In this document: positions 9,664-17,507 of the stretch, in pieces
Layout: each line of letters begins with the position of its first letter
Position numbering within the stretch: the first letter of the stretch is position 1
Assembly: GCF_003205515.1 (NCBI RefSeq)
Contig: NZ_KZ826489.1
Coordinates: 62,001 to 126,000, forward strand
DNA: 64,000 bases
DNA from: Litorivita pollutaquae
GTDB taxonomy: Bacteria > Pseudomonadota > Alphaproteobacteria > Rhodobacterales > Rhodobacteraceae
Direction: 5' to 3'
Notes under the pieces: generated by a model
The model's database searches: none
What the model was told of the DNA's origin: nothing
What the model saw: only the letters and a program-made list of their open reading frames with translations
Position numbers and translations under genes: made by a program

Positions 9664-9708
9664 CAAAAGAAAAACGCATCGGGCGCGACTGTGCCGCCCG
9701 ATGCGTTT
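9664..9708 (-). terminator. rho-independent terminator of rpoH
   Basis: A perfect 14-bp inverted repeat (arms 9672-9685 and 9695-9708, loop 9 bases) is followed on the minus strand by a T-rich run at 9671-9664. It lies 43 bases after the rpoH stop and is a textbook intrinsic terminator. Confidence 0.9.
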
Positions 9709-9750
9709 GTTTTCAAGCGCCACAATCGCGGCGCGATGCCACTGGCAGGT

Positions 9751-10647
9751 TTAAGCGCTTTCGATCATGCCTTTTTCATCGGCCAATTCGCGCATCCGCA
9801 GTTGCAGCTTTTCAAAGGCGCGCACCTCAATCTGGCGGATACGTTCGCGGCTGACATTATAGACCACGCTCAATTCCTCGAGCGTCATCGGCGTATCCTG
9901 CAATCGCCGCTTGGTCAGGATGTCCTGCTCGCGCTCGTTCAATACGTCCATCGATTGCGCAAGCAACGCACGGCGGGTTTCGAGCTCGTCTTTTTCGGCG
10001 TAATCGCCGGCCTGATCGGCATCTTCATCTTCGAGCCAATCCTGCCATTGCATCGTGCCCTCACCTTCGGAGCCGACCGTCGCGTTCAAGGACGCATCCC
10101 CGCCCGACATCCGCCGGTTCATCGAGATCACTTCGGTTTCCGTCACGCCCAATTCGGTCGCAATTCTGGTGACATTCTCGGGGCGCAAATCGCCCTCTTC
10201 AAATGCGCCGATTTTGGCCTTGGCCTTGCGCAGATTGAAGAACAGCTTTTTCTGTCCCGAGGTGGTGCCCATTTTCACAAGGCTCCATGAGCGCAGGATA
10301 AATTCTTGGATGCTGGCGCGGATCCACCACATGGCATAGGTCGACAACCGGAAGCCTTTTTCCGGGTCAAACCGTTTGACCGCCTGCATCAAACCGACAT
10401 TGGCCTCCGAGATCACTTCGGCTTGCGGCAATCCGTAGCCGCGATAGCCCATAGCGATCTTCGCCGCCAAACGCAGGTGCGATGTGACCATTTTATGCGC
10501 GGCCGCCGTGTCTTGTTCCTCGACCCAACGCTTGGCCAGCATGTATTCTTCTTCCGGCTCCAAGAGCGGGAATTTGCGGATTTCTTGCATATAGCGGTTC
10601 AAACCGCCTTCCGGCGTTGGTGCCGGCAGATTTGCATAGTTACTCAA
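9751..10647 (-). CDS. rpoH: heat-shock sigma factor RpoH (sigma-32 type)
   Basis: A 298-residue sigma-70-family factor directing RNA polymerase to heat-shock promoters. Region 2 (LRLAAKIAMGYRGYGL, ANVGLMQAVKRFDPEKGFR), the RpoH box-like segment around IQEFILRSWSLVKMGTT and region 4.2 ([17 protein letters not shown]) are intact. The start appears to be TTG at 10645-10647, since MSNYANLPAP is the family N-terminus and an AGGGGG Shine-Dalgarno lies 7 bases upstream. That Shine-Dalgarno sits in a predicted hairpin. The gene is downstream of rluD on the same strand with a 204-base gap that carries its own promoter candidate. Confidence 0.96.
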   Translation of the reverse strand: MSNYANLPAPTPEGGLNRYMQEIRKFPLLEPEEEYMLAKRWVEEQDTAAAHKMVTSHLRLAAKIAMGYRGYGLPQAEVISEANVGLMQAVKRFDPEKGFRLSTYAMWWIRASIQEFILRSWSLVKMGTTSGQKKLFFNLRKAKAKIGAFEEGDLRPENVTRIATELGVTETEVISMNRRMSGGDASLNATVGSEGEGTMQWQDWLEDEDADQAGDYAEKDELETRRALLAQSMDVLNEREQDILTKRRLQDTPMTLEELSVVYNVSRERIRQIEVRAFEKLQLRMRELADEKGMIESA

Positions 10648-10654
10648 GGTGTGT

Positions 10655-10685
10655 CCCCCTATCTGGGGCCCTTATGTTAAAGGGC
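10655..10685 (-). promoter_or_regulatory. paired hairpins in rpoH 5' UTR covering the Shine-Dalgarno
   Basis: Read on the minus strand, two adjoining hairpins occur just before the TTG start. One has 6-bp arms (10685-10680 with 10673-10668). The second pairs CCCC (10668-10665) with the GGGGG of the Shine-Dalgarno (10659-10655). The arrangement could mask the ribosome site and melt on heating. This is inferred from base complementarity only. Confidence 0.45.
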
Positions 10686-10693
10686 GTAACATT

Positions 10694-10722
10694 GAATTAA
10701 GCACTGAACAGCGCAGTTTCAA
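10694..10722 (-). promoter_or_regulatory. candidate rpoH promoter
   Basis: On the minus strand TTGAAA (10722-10717) and TAATTC (10699-10694) are separated by 17 bases, a sigma-70-like layout giving a leader of about 40 bases. CTTGAAA also resembles a sigma-32 -35 element, so autoregulation is possible. Motif matching only. Confidence 0.4.
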
Positions 10723-10851
10723 GGCGCTGAGGATTGATTGTTTAACGAATGTATACCGTGCTTCCGTCGCTGCTGCGCGGCATTTCCGCGGTTTTCACGC
10801 GTTTGTGCACGGCAGAAACATGGAAAATTTAACGAGGCGCGTTGAGACCGC

Positions 10852-11886
10852 CTATTTTGCTGGCAAACGCAGCTCATCCATCAACTGCGCCATATCTTGC
10901 GGCAATGCCGCCTCGAAGCGCATCATCTCGCCGCTGACAGGATGCTCAAATCCCAAAACCGCCGCATGCAACGCCTGGCGCGCAAAGCTTGAAATCGCAT
11001 CCACTGCGGTTTGCGCCAATGCGCCCTTGGGCAGCTTGCGCTTGCTGCCATAGGTCGGATCGCCGATCAAACTATGCCCTGCATGGGCCATATGCACACG
11101 GATCTGATGGGTGCGCCCTGTTTCCAGCCAGCATTCAACCAACGTCGCCACCACCGGCGCACCAAAGGTTTCGACAATCCGCGCGCGGGTCACGGCGTGC
11201 CGCCCGCCGGTGAAGAACACCGCCTGCTTTTGCCGGTCATGTTTGTGCCGCGCCAATTGCGTGGTGATCCGCATGATATTGCCGCTCTCGAAGCTGACAC
11301 CGCGCACCCCGCGCAACCGCGGATCATTGGCATCGGGCGTGCCATACACCACCGCCAGATAATAGCGCTCGACGGTGTGTTTTTCGAATTGCTTGGCCAA
11401 CCCGTGATGGGCGCGGTCGGATTTGGCGACAACCAAAAGCCCGCTGGTTTCCTTGTCGATCCGGTGCACGATGCCGGGGCGTTTTTCGCCCCCCACACCG
11501 GACAAATCATCACCGCAATGATGCAACAGCGCATTGACCAATGTGCCCGACGGCGTGCCGGGGGCCGGATGCACCACCATCCCCGCCGGTTTGTTGATCA
11601 CAATCAAATCGTCATCCTCGAACACCACATCAAGCGGGATATCCTCGGGTCCGATATGGCTGTCTTCGGCCACGGGCACGGTGATATCGATAATATCACC
11701 CTCCACGACTTTGGCCTTGGGATCGGTCGTCACTACGCCGTTGAGCGTGACGTCCCCCGCCGCAATCAACCGCGCCAGCCGTGTGCGCGACAACGACGCC
11801 TCCACTGGCACATCGCGCGAAAGCGCCTTATCAAGGCGGGGCGCAGGGTCTGCGCTAATACGAACGGAAAGGCGCGTGTTGCCCAT
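10852..11886 (-). CDS. rluD: RluA-family 23S rRNA pseudouridine synthase (RluD-like)
   Basis: A 344-residue enzyme that isomerises uridine to pseudouridine in 23S rRNA. An N-terminal S4 domain (ASLSRTRLARLIAAGDVTLNG) is followed by the catalytic domain with the HRIDKETSGLLVVAKSD motif carrying the catalytic aspartate. The GRTHQIRVHMAHAGHSLIGD signature follows. Length and domain order fit RluD. Its ATG (complement of 11884-11886) shares bases with the start codon of the opposite-strand gene. A GAGGA sequence within that neighbour's coding region serves as Shine-Dalgarno. rpoH follows downstream. Confidence 0.93.
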   Translation of the reverse strand: MGNTRLSVRISADPAPRLDKALSRDVPVEASLSRTRLARLIAAGDVTLNGVVTTDPKAKVVEGDIIDITVPVAEDSHIGPEDIPLDVVFEDDDLIVINKPAGMVVHPAPGTPSGTLVNALLHHCGDDLSGVGGEKRPGIVHRIDKETSGLLVVAKSDRAHHGLAKQFEKHTVERYYLAVVYGTPDANDPRLRGVRGVSFESGNIMRITTQLARHKHDRQKQAVFFTGGRHAVTRARIVETFGAPVVATLVECWLETGRTHQIRVHMAHAGHSLIGDPTYGSKRKLPKGALAQTAVDAISSFARQALHAAVLGFEHPVSGEMMRFEAALPQDMAQLMDELRLPAK

Positions 11887-12196
11887 GAGTGATGATCCTC
11901 AACCGGAATTGCCGGCCAACTTGCGGTTTCTGCGCCTCTTGGTGACGGTCCTGACAGGCACAATGATAGCGGGGCTTCTAATCATCATCGCGTTGATTGT
12001 CATCCGTTTCTCGTCCGAGCCACGCGCGGCGATGCCACCTTTACCTGAAACCATCGCTCTGCCTGATGGCGCCCAGCCGACGGCATTTACACGCGGAAAT
12101 GATTGGGTGGCCGTGGTCACGCAAGACAACCGCATTTTGATTTTTGACGCCGCCACCGGCGATCTGCGCCAAACCGTGCACATCACCACACCATAG
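11885..12196 (+). CDS. DUF6476 single-pass membrane protein
   Basis: A 103-residue protein with one transmembrane helix (about residues 19-41) and a C-terminal beta-rich domain reading DNRILIFDAATGDLRQTV, which resembles a single beta-propeller-like blade. It matches DUF6476 proteins known to me from Rhodobacterales; function is unknown. The start codon at 11885-11887 overlaps the oppositely oriented rluD start within the tetranucleotide CATG. A GGAAAGG sequence inside rluD acts as the likely Shine-Dalgarno. Confidence 0.78.
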   Translation: MSDDPQPELPANLRFLRLLVTVLTGTMIAGLLIIIALIVIRFSSEPRAAMPPLPETIALPDGAQPTAFTRGNDWVAVVTQDNRILIFDAATGDLRQTVHITTP

Positions 12197-12235
12197 CGCC
12201 GCCAGATGGCAACTCAAATTATCGGCGGGGGGTAA

Positions 12236-12312
12236 TGGTACCACCTCCTGGTCTCGAACCAGGGACCTCTTGATCCACAATCAAGCGCTCTAACCTACTG
12301 AGCTAAGGCGGC
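12236..12312 (-). tRNA. tRNA-His (GTG), CCA encoded
   Basis: A complete cloverleaf is readable on the minus strand. The acceptor stem is GCCGCCT paired with AGGTGGT, the anticodon loop TTGTGGA has anticodon GTG, the T arm is CCTGG/CCAGG around TTCGAGA, and CCA is encoded. The discriminator base 73 is A, and the base before G1 is T, so no G-1 is encoded. This is the alphaproteobacterial exception to the universal His identity element. Confidence 0.97.
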
Positions 12313-12483
12313 ACTGGGGCGGATTTAGCGGCTGTGCCAAGCAAATGCAAGACTGATCTGCGCGAAAAAATGCCACAAAGCCCTGCAAATCCCATCACAC
12401 TTGGAAAAATCGACCTGCGGTTCAAAGACTTGCAAATCACCCCCCCTCGGAGTAGCTCAATGAACTCAAAAAGGAGATGGCCC

Positions 12484-12669
12484 ATGGGGATCAACAGCGA
12501 AGTCGACGTCGAAGCGAATCTGCAAATCGGGCCAACGGATCACGGCATGGTCCGTATTTACATCGAATCTCAAGGTGTTGAAATTCCGATGGATTTTACT
12601 CCTGAAGAGGCCGAAGAGATCGCCGAGGAAATTCGCGCTGCGGCAGGCACGGCACGGAATATCAAATAA
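12484..12669 (+). CDS. DUF6324 small protein
   Basis: A 61-residue acidic protein starting MGINSEVDVEANLQIGPTDH and ending in a helical EEAEEIAEEIRAAAG segment. A near-perfect AAGGAGATG Shine-Dalgarno sits 5 bases before the ATG at 12484 and fixes the start. It resembles the DUF6324 family of small Rhodobacterales proteins; no function is known. It converges with mmcB. Confidence 0.8.
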   Translation: MGINSEVDVEANLQIGPTDHGMVRIYIESQGVEIPMDFTPEEAEEIAEEIRAAAGTARNIK

Positions 12670-12689
12670 ATCCCTGCCCCGTCTTGCCG

Positions 12690-13121
12690 TCAGGGACGCG
12701 GATCACGCATCCGGTGCAACCGACGCGCCGCATCGCGGGCGAATTTCAAACTGAGAGATTTGCGCCGTGCGGGCGGCAGCTTTCCCTCTGGCCCCATGCG
12801 TATAATCTCCGCACCATAAGCATCCGCAAGGATCAATCCGGTATCATCGGGTAATACTTCGACGGGGAAAACCGCATCCACCGCCCAAAAAAAGCGGTCG
12901 CACCACGGCAAGTAGCCCTCCCATTTCGAATCCGATTGGAAATCCGCCAGAGAGGATTTGCACTCGACCACCCAAATCTCGCCCTTTGGACCCATTGCCA
13001 TAACATCCACGCGGCGGCCGCGTTCGGGCACGAATTCTTCGACCGAGACGAAATCATAGCTGAGCAGATGGCGGCTTACCCCACGCGCCAACAGCTGTCC
13101 GGGCTGTAAAAACTCTGTCAT
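12690..13121 (-). CDS. mmcB: MmcB-family DNA repair protein
   Basis: A 143-residue protein with a PD-(D/E)xK nuclease-like core. The conserved VDVMAMGPKGEIWVVECKSS segment supplies the Asp and Glu-x-Lys of the predicted active site, and DFQSDSKWEGYLPWCDRFF follows. MmcB proteins are linked to DNA-damage repair in alphaproteobacteria, and the Caulobacter gene belongs to the SOS regulon. No clear GTTC-N7-GTTC LexA box was found in the 80 bases upstream here. Confidence 0.88.
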   Translation of the reverse strand: MTEFLQPGQLLARGVSRHLLSYDFVSVEEFVPERGRRVDVMAMGPKGEIWVVECKSSLADFQSDSKWEGYLPWCDRFFWAVDAVFPVEVLPDDTGLILADAYGAEIIRMGPEGKLPPARRKSLSLKFARDAARRLHRMRDPRP

Positions 13122-13499
13122 GGATTTATCTTGGACGACGCCCGAAAAATAGCAAGCCCCGCGCGCACGCGGTTTTTCGACGTCATCTGCAGTGTGCCCC
13201 TTGCCGGATGCCGATGCGAGGACTACATCAAGAGGCGGCGGGTTCTGCCCTTCTCGTTATTGGATGCATTCCGGTGGCCTTAAGCAATTCCGAGGGAGCT
13301 GGCTCTGTTTTGGCCCTGGCCTCTTTATCTGGCGCCCACCTGTACATACAGGTCCTCGGGAATGAGATATCCGGACGGTTGCGTTTGCGGGCCCGCCACT
13401 TCACCACACCATCGCCCAAGCACACGAACGCCTGCGATGCGCGAATGTTTGGGCAATCGTGATCGGGCACCACTGTTCGGGCGCCCGTAAAAGAACCGC
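13122..13499. other. 378-base stretch without a recognised gene
   Basis: Short open frames exist on both strands (13208-13462 plus, 13228-13503 minus), but neither has a convincing Shine-Dalgarno or a recognisable domain. I see no RNA gene, repeat or mobile-element remnant here. Confidence 0.5.
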
Positions 13500-13832
13500 T
13501 CACTGACGTTTTTGGAACCTGTCGCCGGAACGTGCCGGCGCTTGCGCCCGTACCATCGCCGGTTCGAGCGTTGCAACCGGTTGGCGTTTACCGCCGCGCG
13601 GCCCGGTATCATCGTCCTTAAGGCGCATCACTGCAATGGCGAATTGCACCCCGGCAAAGACAATCCCATTCGACACCCAAAGCACCAGCACCGCCAAAAT
13701 ACCTGAAGGGCTATGAGAAACCAAATGCCACAGGTTGGCGATATTGAACCACAAGAGCATCGACACGAAAGCCGCCGAAATGGCGAAACCGATGGCACAA
13801 TGGGTGATGTATAGACGGATAAGTTTGGGCAT
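13500..13832 (-). CDS. conserved two-helix membrane protein
   Basis: A 110-residue protein starting MPKLIRLYITHCAIGFAISA. It has two transmembrane helices (about residues 8-28 and 45-68) and a polar, basic, probably disordered C-terminal tail. A TTGGAG Shine-Dalgarno 7 bases before the ATG at 13832 supports this start over the longer in-frame form beginning at 13868. I recognise it as a Rhodobacterales-type hypothetical protein but cannot assign a function. Confidence 0.72.
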   Translation of the reverse strand: MPKLIRLYITHCAIGFAISAAFVSMLLWFNIANLWHLVSHSPSGILAVLVLWVSNGIVFAGVQFAIAVMRLKDDDTGPRGGKRQPVATLEPAMVRAQAPARSGDRFQKRQ

Positions 13833-13850
13833 TTTAGCGCTCCAAATGAA

Positions 13851-13883
13851 GGGGAGCAGGGGTATCAACCACCCTGCCCCTCA
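13851..13883 (-). terminator. possible terminator downstream of nusB
   Basis: An imperfect GC-rich inverted repeat (GGGGAGCAGGG with CCCTGCCCCTC, one bulge) lies about 200 bases beyond the nusB stop. The minus-strand tail has only scattered T residues, so termination is uncertain. Confidence 0.3.
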
Positions 13884-14085
13884 ACCATATCGCAAAGTTG
13901 ACCCGTCACAAGCCCACATCCCTACGCCGCGCGTTTTTGCCTCAACCGAACGTAAAATGAGCCAAAACCTGCTCGTTTCAAAGCCATTCGTGCCCATTTT
14001 GTGGCTCATATATCCGCAGGCCCGATGAAACGCCGCCATCTGTGCCGCGCGACGGTGTGCCGCTGCGCAAACCTGCGCCCCCGCA

Positions 14086-14601
14086 TCAAAATGCGTCGGG
14101 CTTGGCCTCGCGTGCCATGTGATCCAGAACGGCATTGACGAATTTCGCCTCTTTGCCTTCGGGGAAAAACGCCCGCGCGACATCGACATATTCGGTGATC
14201 ACCACCTTGGGCGGCGCGTCACCTTGGGTCAATTCCGCACCCGCCGCGCGGAACAGCGCGCGCAAAGTCGGATCGATCCGGTTGATTGGCCATTTCGCCA
14301 CCAACGCGCGATCGGTCATCTGGTCAATCGGGGCTTGGAAATTCACCGCATCCTGCATCACCGTGCGAAAATGGCGTGGGTCGCCCTCTTGCATTTCATC
14401 GCCGTCATAGACCGCGCCAAACCGGTGGTCTTCAAATTCCACGATCACCCGCTCGACCGTTTGCCCGGCGCTTTCCATTTGGAACAAGGCCTGCACCGCA
14501 TAGAGCCGCGCGGCGGATTTCATCTTGCGCTTGGCGTTGCCGGACAGGTTGCTGCCCCGGCCCGTATGTGCGGATGGGTCTATGTGGTCGTCGTTGCTCA
14601 T
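14086..14601 (-). CDS. nusB: transcription antitermination factor NusB
   Basis: A 171-residue NusB, which binds boxA RNA with NusE/S10 to promote antitermination of rRNA transcription. The RLYAVQALFQME helix near the start and the C-terminal VVITEYVDVARAFFPEGKEAKFVNAVLDH region are characteristic. A polar N-terminal extension of about 28 residues precedes the fold. Its ATG overlaps the ribH stop (ATGA), so the two are translationally coupled. It is the last gene of the ribB-ribH-nusB unit. Confidence 0.95.
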   Translation of the reverse strand: MSNDDHIDPSAHTGRGSNLSGNAKRKMKSAARLYAVQALFQMESAGQTVERVIVEFEDHRFGAVYDGDEMQEGDPRHFRTVMQDAVNFQAPIDQMTDRALVAKWPINRIDPTLRALFRAAGAELTQGDAPPKVVITEYVDVARAFFPEGKEAKFVNAVLDHMAREAKPDAF

Positions 14602-15152
14602 GCGGTTGGGGTGCCCTTGCTGGTGCCTGCGATTTGGTATTCGTCTTGCGCGGGGACAAATCCGACCCCCTTGCGCGAAGCGCCCCATTTACGGGTCAGC
14701 GCGACAAGATGCAAGGCCGCAGCGGCCGCCCCGCCGCCCTTATTTTGATCCGCCGGATCGGCCCGCACTTCGGCCTGTTTGCGGGTCTCGACCGTCAGGA
14801 TACCATTGCCGATGCACAGCCCTTGCAATCCCAAAAGTTGCAGCGCGCGGCTGCTGTCGTTGCACACGGTCTCGTAATGGGTCGTCTCGCCGCGAATGAC
14901 GCATCCAAGCGCAACATAGCCGTCAAAATTGCTCATCCGTTCGGCAATGCCGATCGCAGTGGGAATTTCCAATGCGCCCGGCACTTCGACGATGTCATAA
15001 GTCGCGCCACAGGCGTCGATCTCCGCCTTGGCCCCTGCGATCATATTGTCGGCGATATCCTTGTAGTAGGGCGATACCACGATGAGAATTTTCACCGGCT
15101 TGTCGAATGTAGGCCGTGGAAGAATGTAATGTTGCTCTGCTGCGGCCATCAT
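14598..15152 (-). CDS. ribH: 6,7-dimethyl-8-ribityllumazine synthase
   Basis: A 184-residue lumazine synthase that condenses 5-amino-6-ribitylaminouracil with dihydroxybutanone phosphate. The conserved VEVPGALEIPTAI, ALGCVIRGETTHYETVC (catalytic His region) and NGILTVETRKQAEVRA segments are present. A C-terminal extension beyond the usual 155-160 residues ends GTSKGTPTA. The start overlaps the ribB stop by ATGA with a GGAGG Shine-Dalgarno inside ribB, and the stop overlaps nusB. Confidence 0.96.
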   Translation of the reverse strand: MMAAAEQHYILPRPTFDKPVKILIVVSPYYKDIADNMIAGAKAEIDACGATYDIVEVPGALEIPTAIGIAERMSNFDGYVALGCVIRGETTHYETVCNDSSRALQLLGLQGLCIGNGILTVETRKQAEVRADPADQNKGGGAAAAALHLVALTRKWGASRKGVGFVPAQDEYQIAGTSKGTPTA

Positions 15153-16282
15153 ACGCCTCCGATTTTGTGGGTGCCGGTGATTTCCAACCCGTATGCATCA
15201 AGACCGACAACATTGGGTTTGGGCGAATTGGTCAAAAGATCAATCTTCGACAGGCCCAGTTGCGACAGGATTTGTGCGCCAAGCCCGTATTGCCGCAAAG
15301 TCTGCGGGTGGCTGTCGCCCTCGGCGGTCAGCTTGGCCTGCATATCTCGCAACAGGACCACAACGCCGCGCCCCTCTGCGGCCACGGCGCGCATCGCACC
15401 TGCAAATTCGCTCGCCCGGCCCGCGCCTTCCAGACCCAGCATATCCTTCATCGGATCCATCGCATGCATCCGCACCAAGACCGGCGCATCCCCCGACAGA
15501 TCGCCTTTGATCATCGCGACATGCTCGGTGTCCTGGGTCACATCACGGTAGACATGCATGGTCCATGTGCCCCCGAATTCCGAGGTCACCTGCGCCTCGC
15601 GCACGCGTTTCACAAGGTTGTCGTGACGGCGCCGGTAGGCAATCAAATCAGAGATCGTGCCGATTTTCAGCCCGTGCTTTTGCGCAAACCCGACCAGATC
15701 AGGCAAACGTGACATCGACCCGTCATCATTCATGATCTCGCAAATCACGCCCGAGGGGTTCAACCCCGCCAAACGGGACACATCCACCGCAGCTTCGGTA
15801 TGACCGGCACGCACCAGCACACCGCCATCCTTGGCGCGAAGCGGGAACACATGGCCCGGTGTGGCGATATCTTGCGGGCCCTTGCTGGCGTCGATGGCCA
15901 CCGCCACGGTGCGGGCGCGGTCATGGGCAGAAATGCCGGTCGAAACCCCTTCGCGTGCCTCGATGGAAATCGTAAAAGCCGTCTCGTGGCGCGAAGAATT
16001 ATTCGTCGACATCAATTCAAGGCCGAGCGCGTCAATACGTTCGGACGACAGCGTCAGGCAAATTAACCCGCGCCCGTGCGTCGCCATGAAATTGATCGCT
16101 TCGGGCGTCGCCATTTGGGCGGGGATCACCAGATCGCCTTCGTTCTCGCGGTCCTCGTGATCAACCAAAATGAACATACGGCCATTGCGCGCATCCCCGA
16201 TGATCTCGTCAATCGGTGAAATCGCATCACGCCAGTTCTCTTCAACAGGTCCGGGCGTTTCAAATGGTACGGAATCGGGCAT
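15149..16282 (-). CDS. ribB: dihydroxybutanone phosphate synthase with degenerate GTP cyclohydrolase II domain
   Basis: A 377-residue RibBA-like protein. The N-terminal RibB domain is intact (DDHEDRENEGD-type acidic site, FMATHGRGLICL, TGISAHDRA, GHVFPLRAKDGGVLVRAGHTEAAVD). It makes 3,4-dihydroxy-2-butanone 4-phosphate from ribulose 5-phosphate. The C-terminal RibA-like half lacks the three cysteines that bind zinc in active GTP cyclohydrolase II. The canonical CDCG region is replaced by LGLEGAGRASEFAGAM, so this half is probably inactive. The ATG at 16282 has an AGAGGGAAAG Shine-Dalgarno. No FMN riboswitch is apparent upstream. Confidence 0.92.
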   Translation of the reverse strand: MPDSVPFETPGPVEENWRDAISPIDEIIGDARNGRMFILVDHEDRENEGDLVIPAQMATPEAINFMATHGRGLICLTLSSERIDALGLELMSTNNSSRHETAFTISIEAREGVSTGISAHDRARTVAVAIDASKGPQDIATPGHVFPLRAKDGGVLVRAGHTEAAVDVSRLAGLNPSGVICEIMNDDGSMSRLPDLVGFAQKHGLKIGTISDLIAYRRRHDNLVKRVREAQVTSEFGGTWTMHVYRDVTQDTEHVAMIKGDLSGDAPVLVRMHAMDPMKDMLGLEGAGRASEFAGAMRAVAAEGRGVVVLLRDMQAKLTAEGDSHPQTLRQYGLGAQILSQLGLSKIDLLTNSPKPNVVGLDAYGLEITGTHKIGGV

Positions 16283-16433
16283 CGGCTTTCCCTCTTTTTT
16301 GCGCGTAACCGGCAGATACCCCAGAGCGCCAGCAAAGGCTAGGCCCGCAACGTCTGGGGGCAACGCGCCGCTGCGTCTCGGCGCGGCGGTATGCCCCGTT
16401 CACGCCCCGTGCCAAGAGAATGCGGAACCCGCC

Positions 16434-17408
16434 CTATTCGAATTGCCAAAGCGCAGGCAAAAACCGGTAACTGCTGCCCTCGGCCCGCACATGTCCGACG
16501 CCGGGAAAGGGAAAATGATAGCCCAGAACTGCAATCCGGTCGGCAGCGGCACGGGCCAATAGCCGCTTGCGCGTGAGAACGGTCAGGTCACCATCGCTGT
16601 CGGTGCCGTTATACCATTCGGGATGGGCAAAGTTGAGATGCGCATGGGTCATGCTATCGCCGAGCGCAATCAATTGCTGGCCGTTGCTTTCGAGATGTAG
16701 CGACATATGCCCCGGCGTATGCCCCGGTGTGGAGATCAGCCGCACGCCCGCAACGACCTCATGCCCCGCATCGGCCAAAACCCATTTCACACCCTCGCAA
16801 TTGATCGAATTGACCGCCCCCACGACGAATTGCTGCGCCTGTGGCTCCACGCGCTCGGCCAAACCATCCTGCATCCAATAGGCGTGCTCGGCCGCGCCCA
16901 TGATATATTCGGCCTGCGGGAAAATCGCCTCGTCGAAATCATCGCGAATGCCCCAAATATGATCAGGATGCGCATGGGTGATCGCCACATGGGTGATGCT
17001 TGCCGGATCAATCCCCGCCGCTTCCATATTCGCCAAAAGTCGCCCCGTAGAGCCAAACCAACGGGTACCGGATCCGACATCGACCAAAATCCGGGCCGCG
17101 CCTGTATCGACAAACAAGTGGTTGGTATGCGAATAGCCCTGTTCAAGATCAAGGTAGTGCTGCGCCAGAAAATCGGCCACCGCCTCGCGCGGCGCATTCA
17201 CCCCAAGGCCCGAAGTCGGCAGCGCAAAATGCCCGTCCGACAGCACAGTCAGCTTCATCTCCCCCAAGGTAAAATGAAAATGACCGGGATTACCGCCGTC
17301 CGGTGCGCCCAGAACCGCTGCCTGCATCGGCCCCGCCCCCATCGCAAAGGCGGGCAATGCCGCTGCCAGTTTCAAAAGCGCGCGCCGGTTCGGTGTGGTG
17401 AATAACAT
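16434..17408 (-). CDS. exported metallo-beta-lactamase-fold hydrolase
   Basis: A 324-residue MBL-fold enzyme. An N-terminal segment with a twin-arginine motif (NRRALLKLAAALPAFAMG) suggests Tat or Sec export. Zinc ligands are visible as HAHPDH, the later His in TPGHTPGH, ALGDSMTHAH and the C-terminal GYHFPFPG. The family includes lactonases and other hydrolases, and the substrate cannot be read from sequence. A GGGAGAGAG Shine-Dalgarno supports the ATG at 17408. It lies between ribE and ribB on the same strand but is separated from ribE by a large hairpin. Confidence 0.88.
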   Translation of the reverse strand: MLFTTPNRRALLKLAAALPAFAMGAGPMQAAVLGAPDGGNPGHFHFTLGEMKLTVLSDGHFALPTSGLGVNAPREAVADFLAQHYLDLEQGYSHTNHLFVDTGAARILVDVGSGTRWFGSTGRLLANMEAAGIDPASITHVAITHAHPDHIWGIRDDFDEAIFPQAEYIMGAAEHAYWMQDGLAERVEPQAQQFVVGAVNSINCEGVKWVLADAGHEVVAGVRLISTPGHTPGHMSLHLESNGQQLIALGDSMTHAHLNFAHPEWYNGTDSDGDLTVLTRKRLLARAAADRIAVLGYHFPFPGVGHVRAEGSSYRFLPALWQFE

Positions 17409-17507
17409 GATCTCTCTCCCTACTGTCGCCCACGATAGAGCGCCCAGACAACAACGCAACACAATTAATGAATGTGTCCTGCCGCGTCCACCAAAGATAA
17501 GAGCTTC

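Noticed and set aside
13122-13200. LexA box upstream of mmcB
   Set aside because: No GTTC-N7-GTTC pattern is present despite SOS control of the Caulobacter gene.
13208-13503. Small open frames on both strands between mmcB and the membrane protein gene
   Set aside because: No Shine-Dalgarno, no recognisable domain and each opposes the other.
16283-16433. Possible FMN riboswitch upstream of ribB
   Set aside because: The conserved AGGGGC...CCGGCGGT-type core was not found here, upstream of ribE, or upstream of nrdR.
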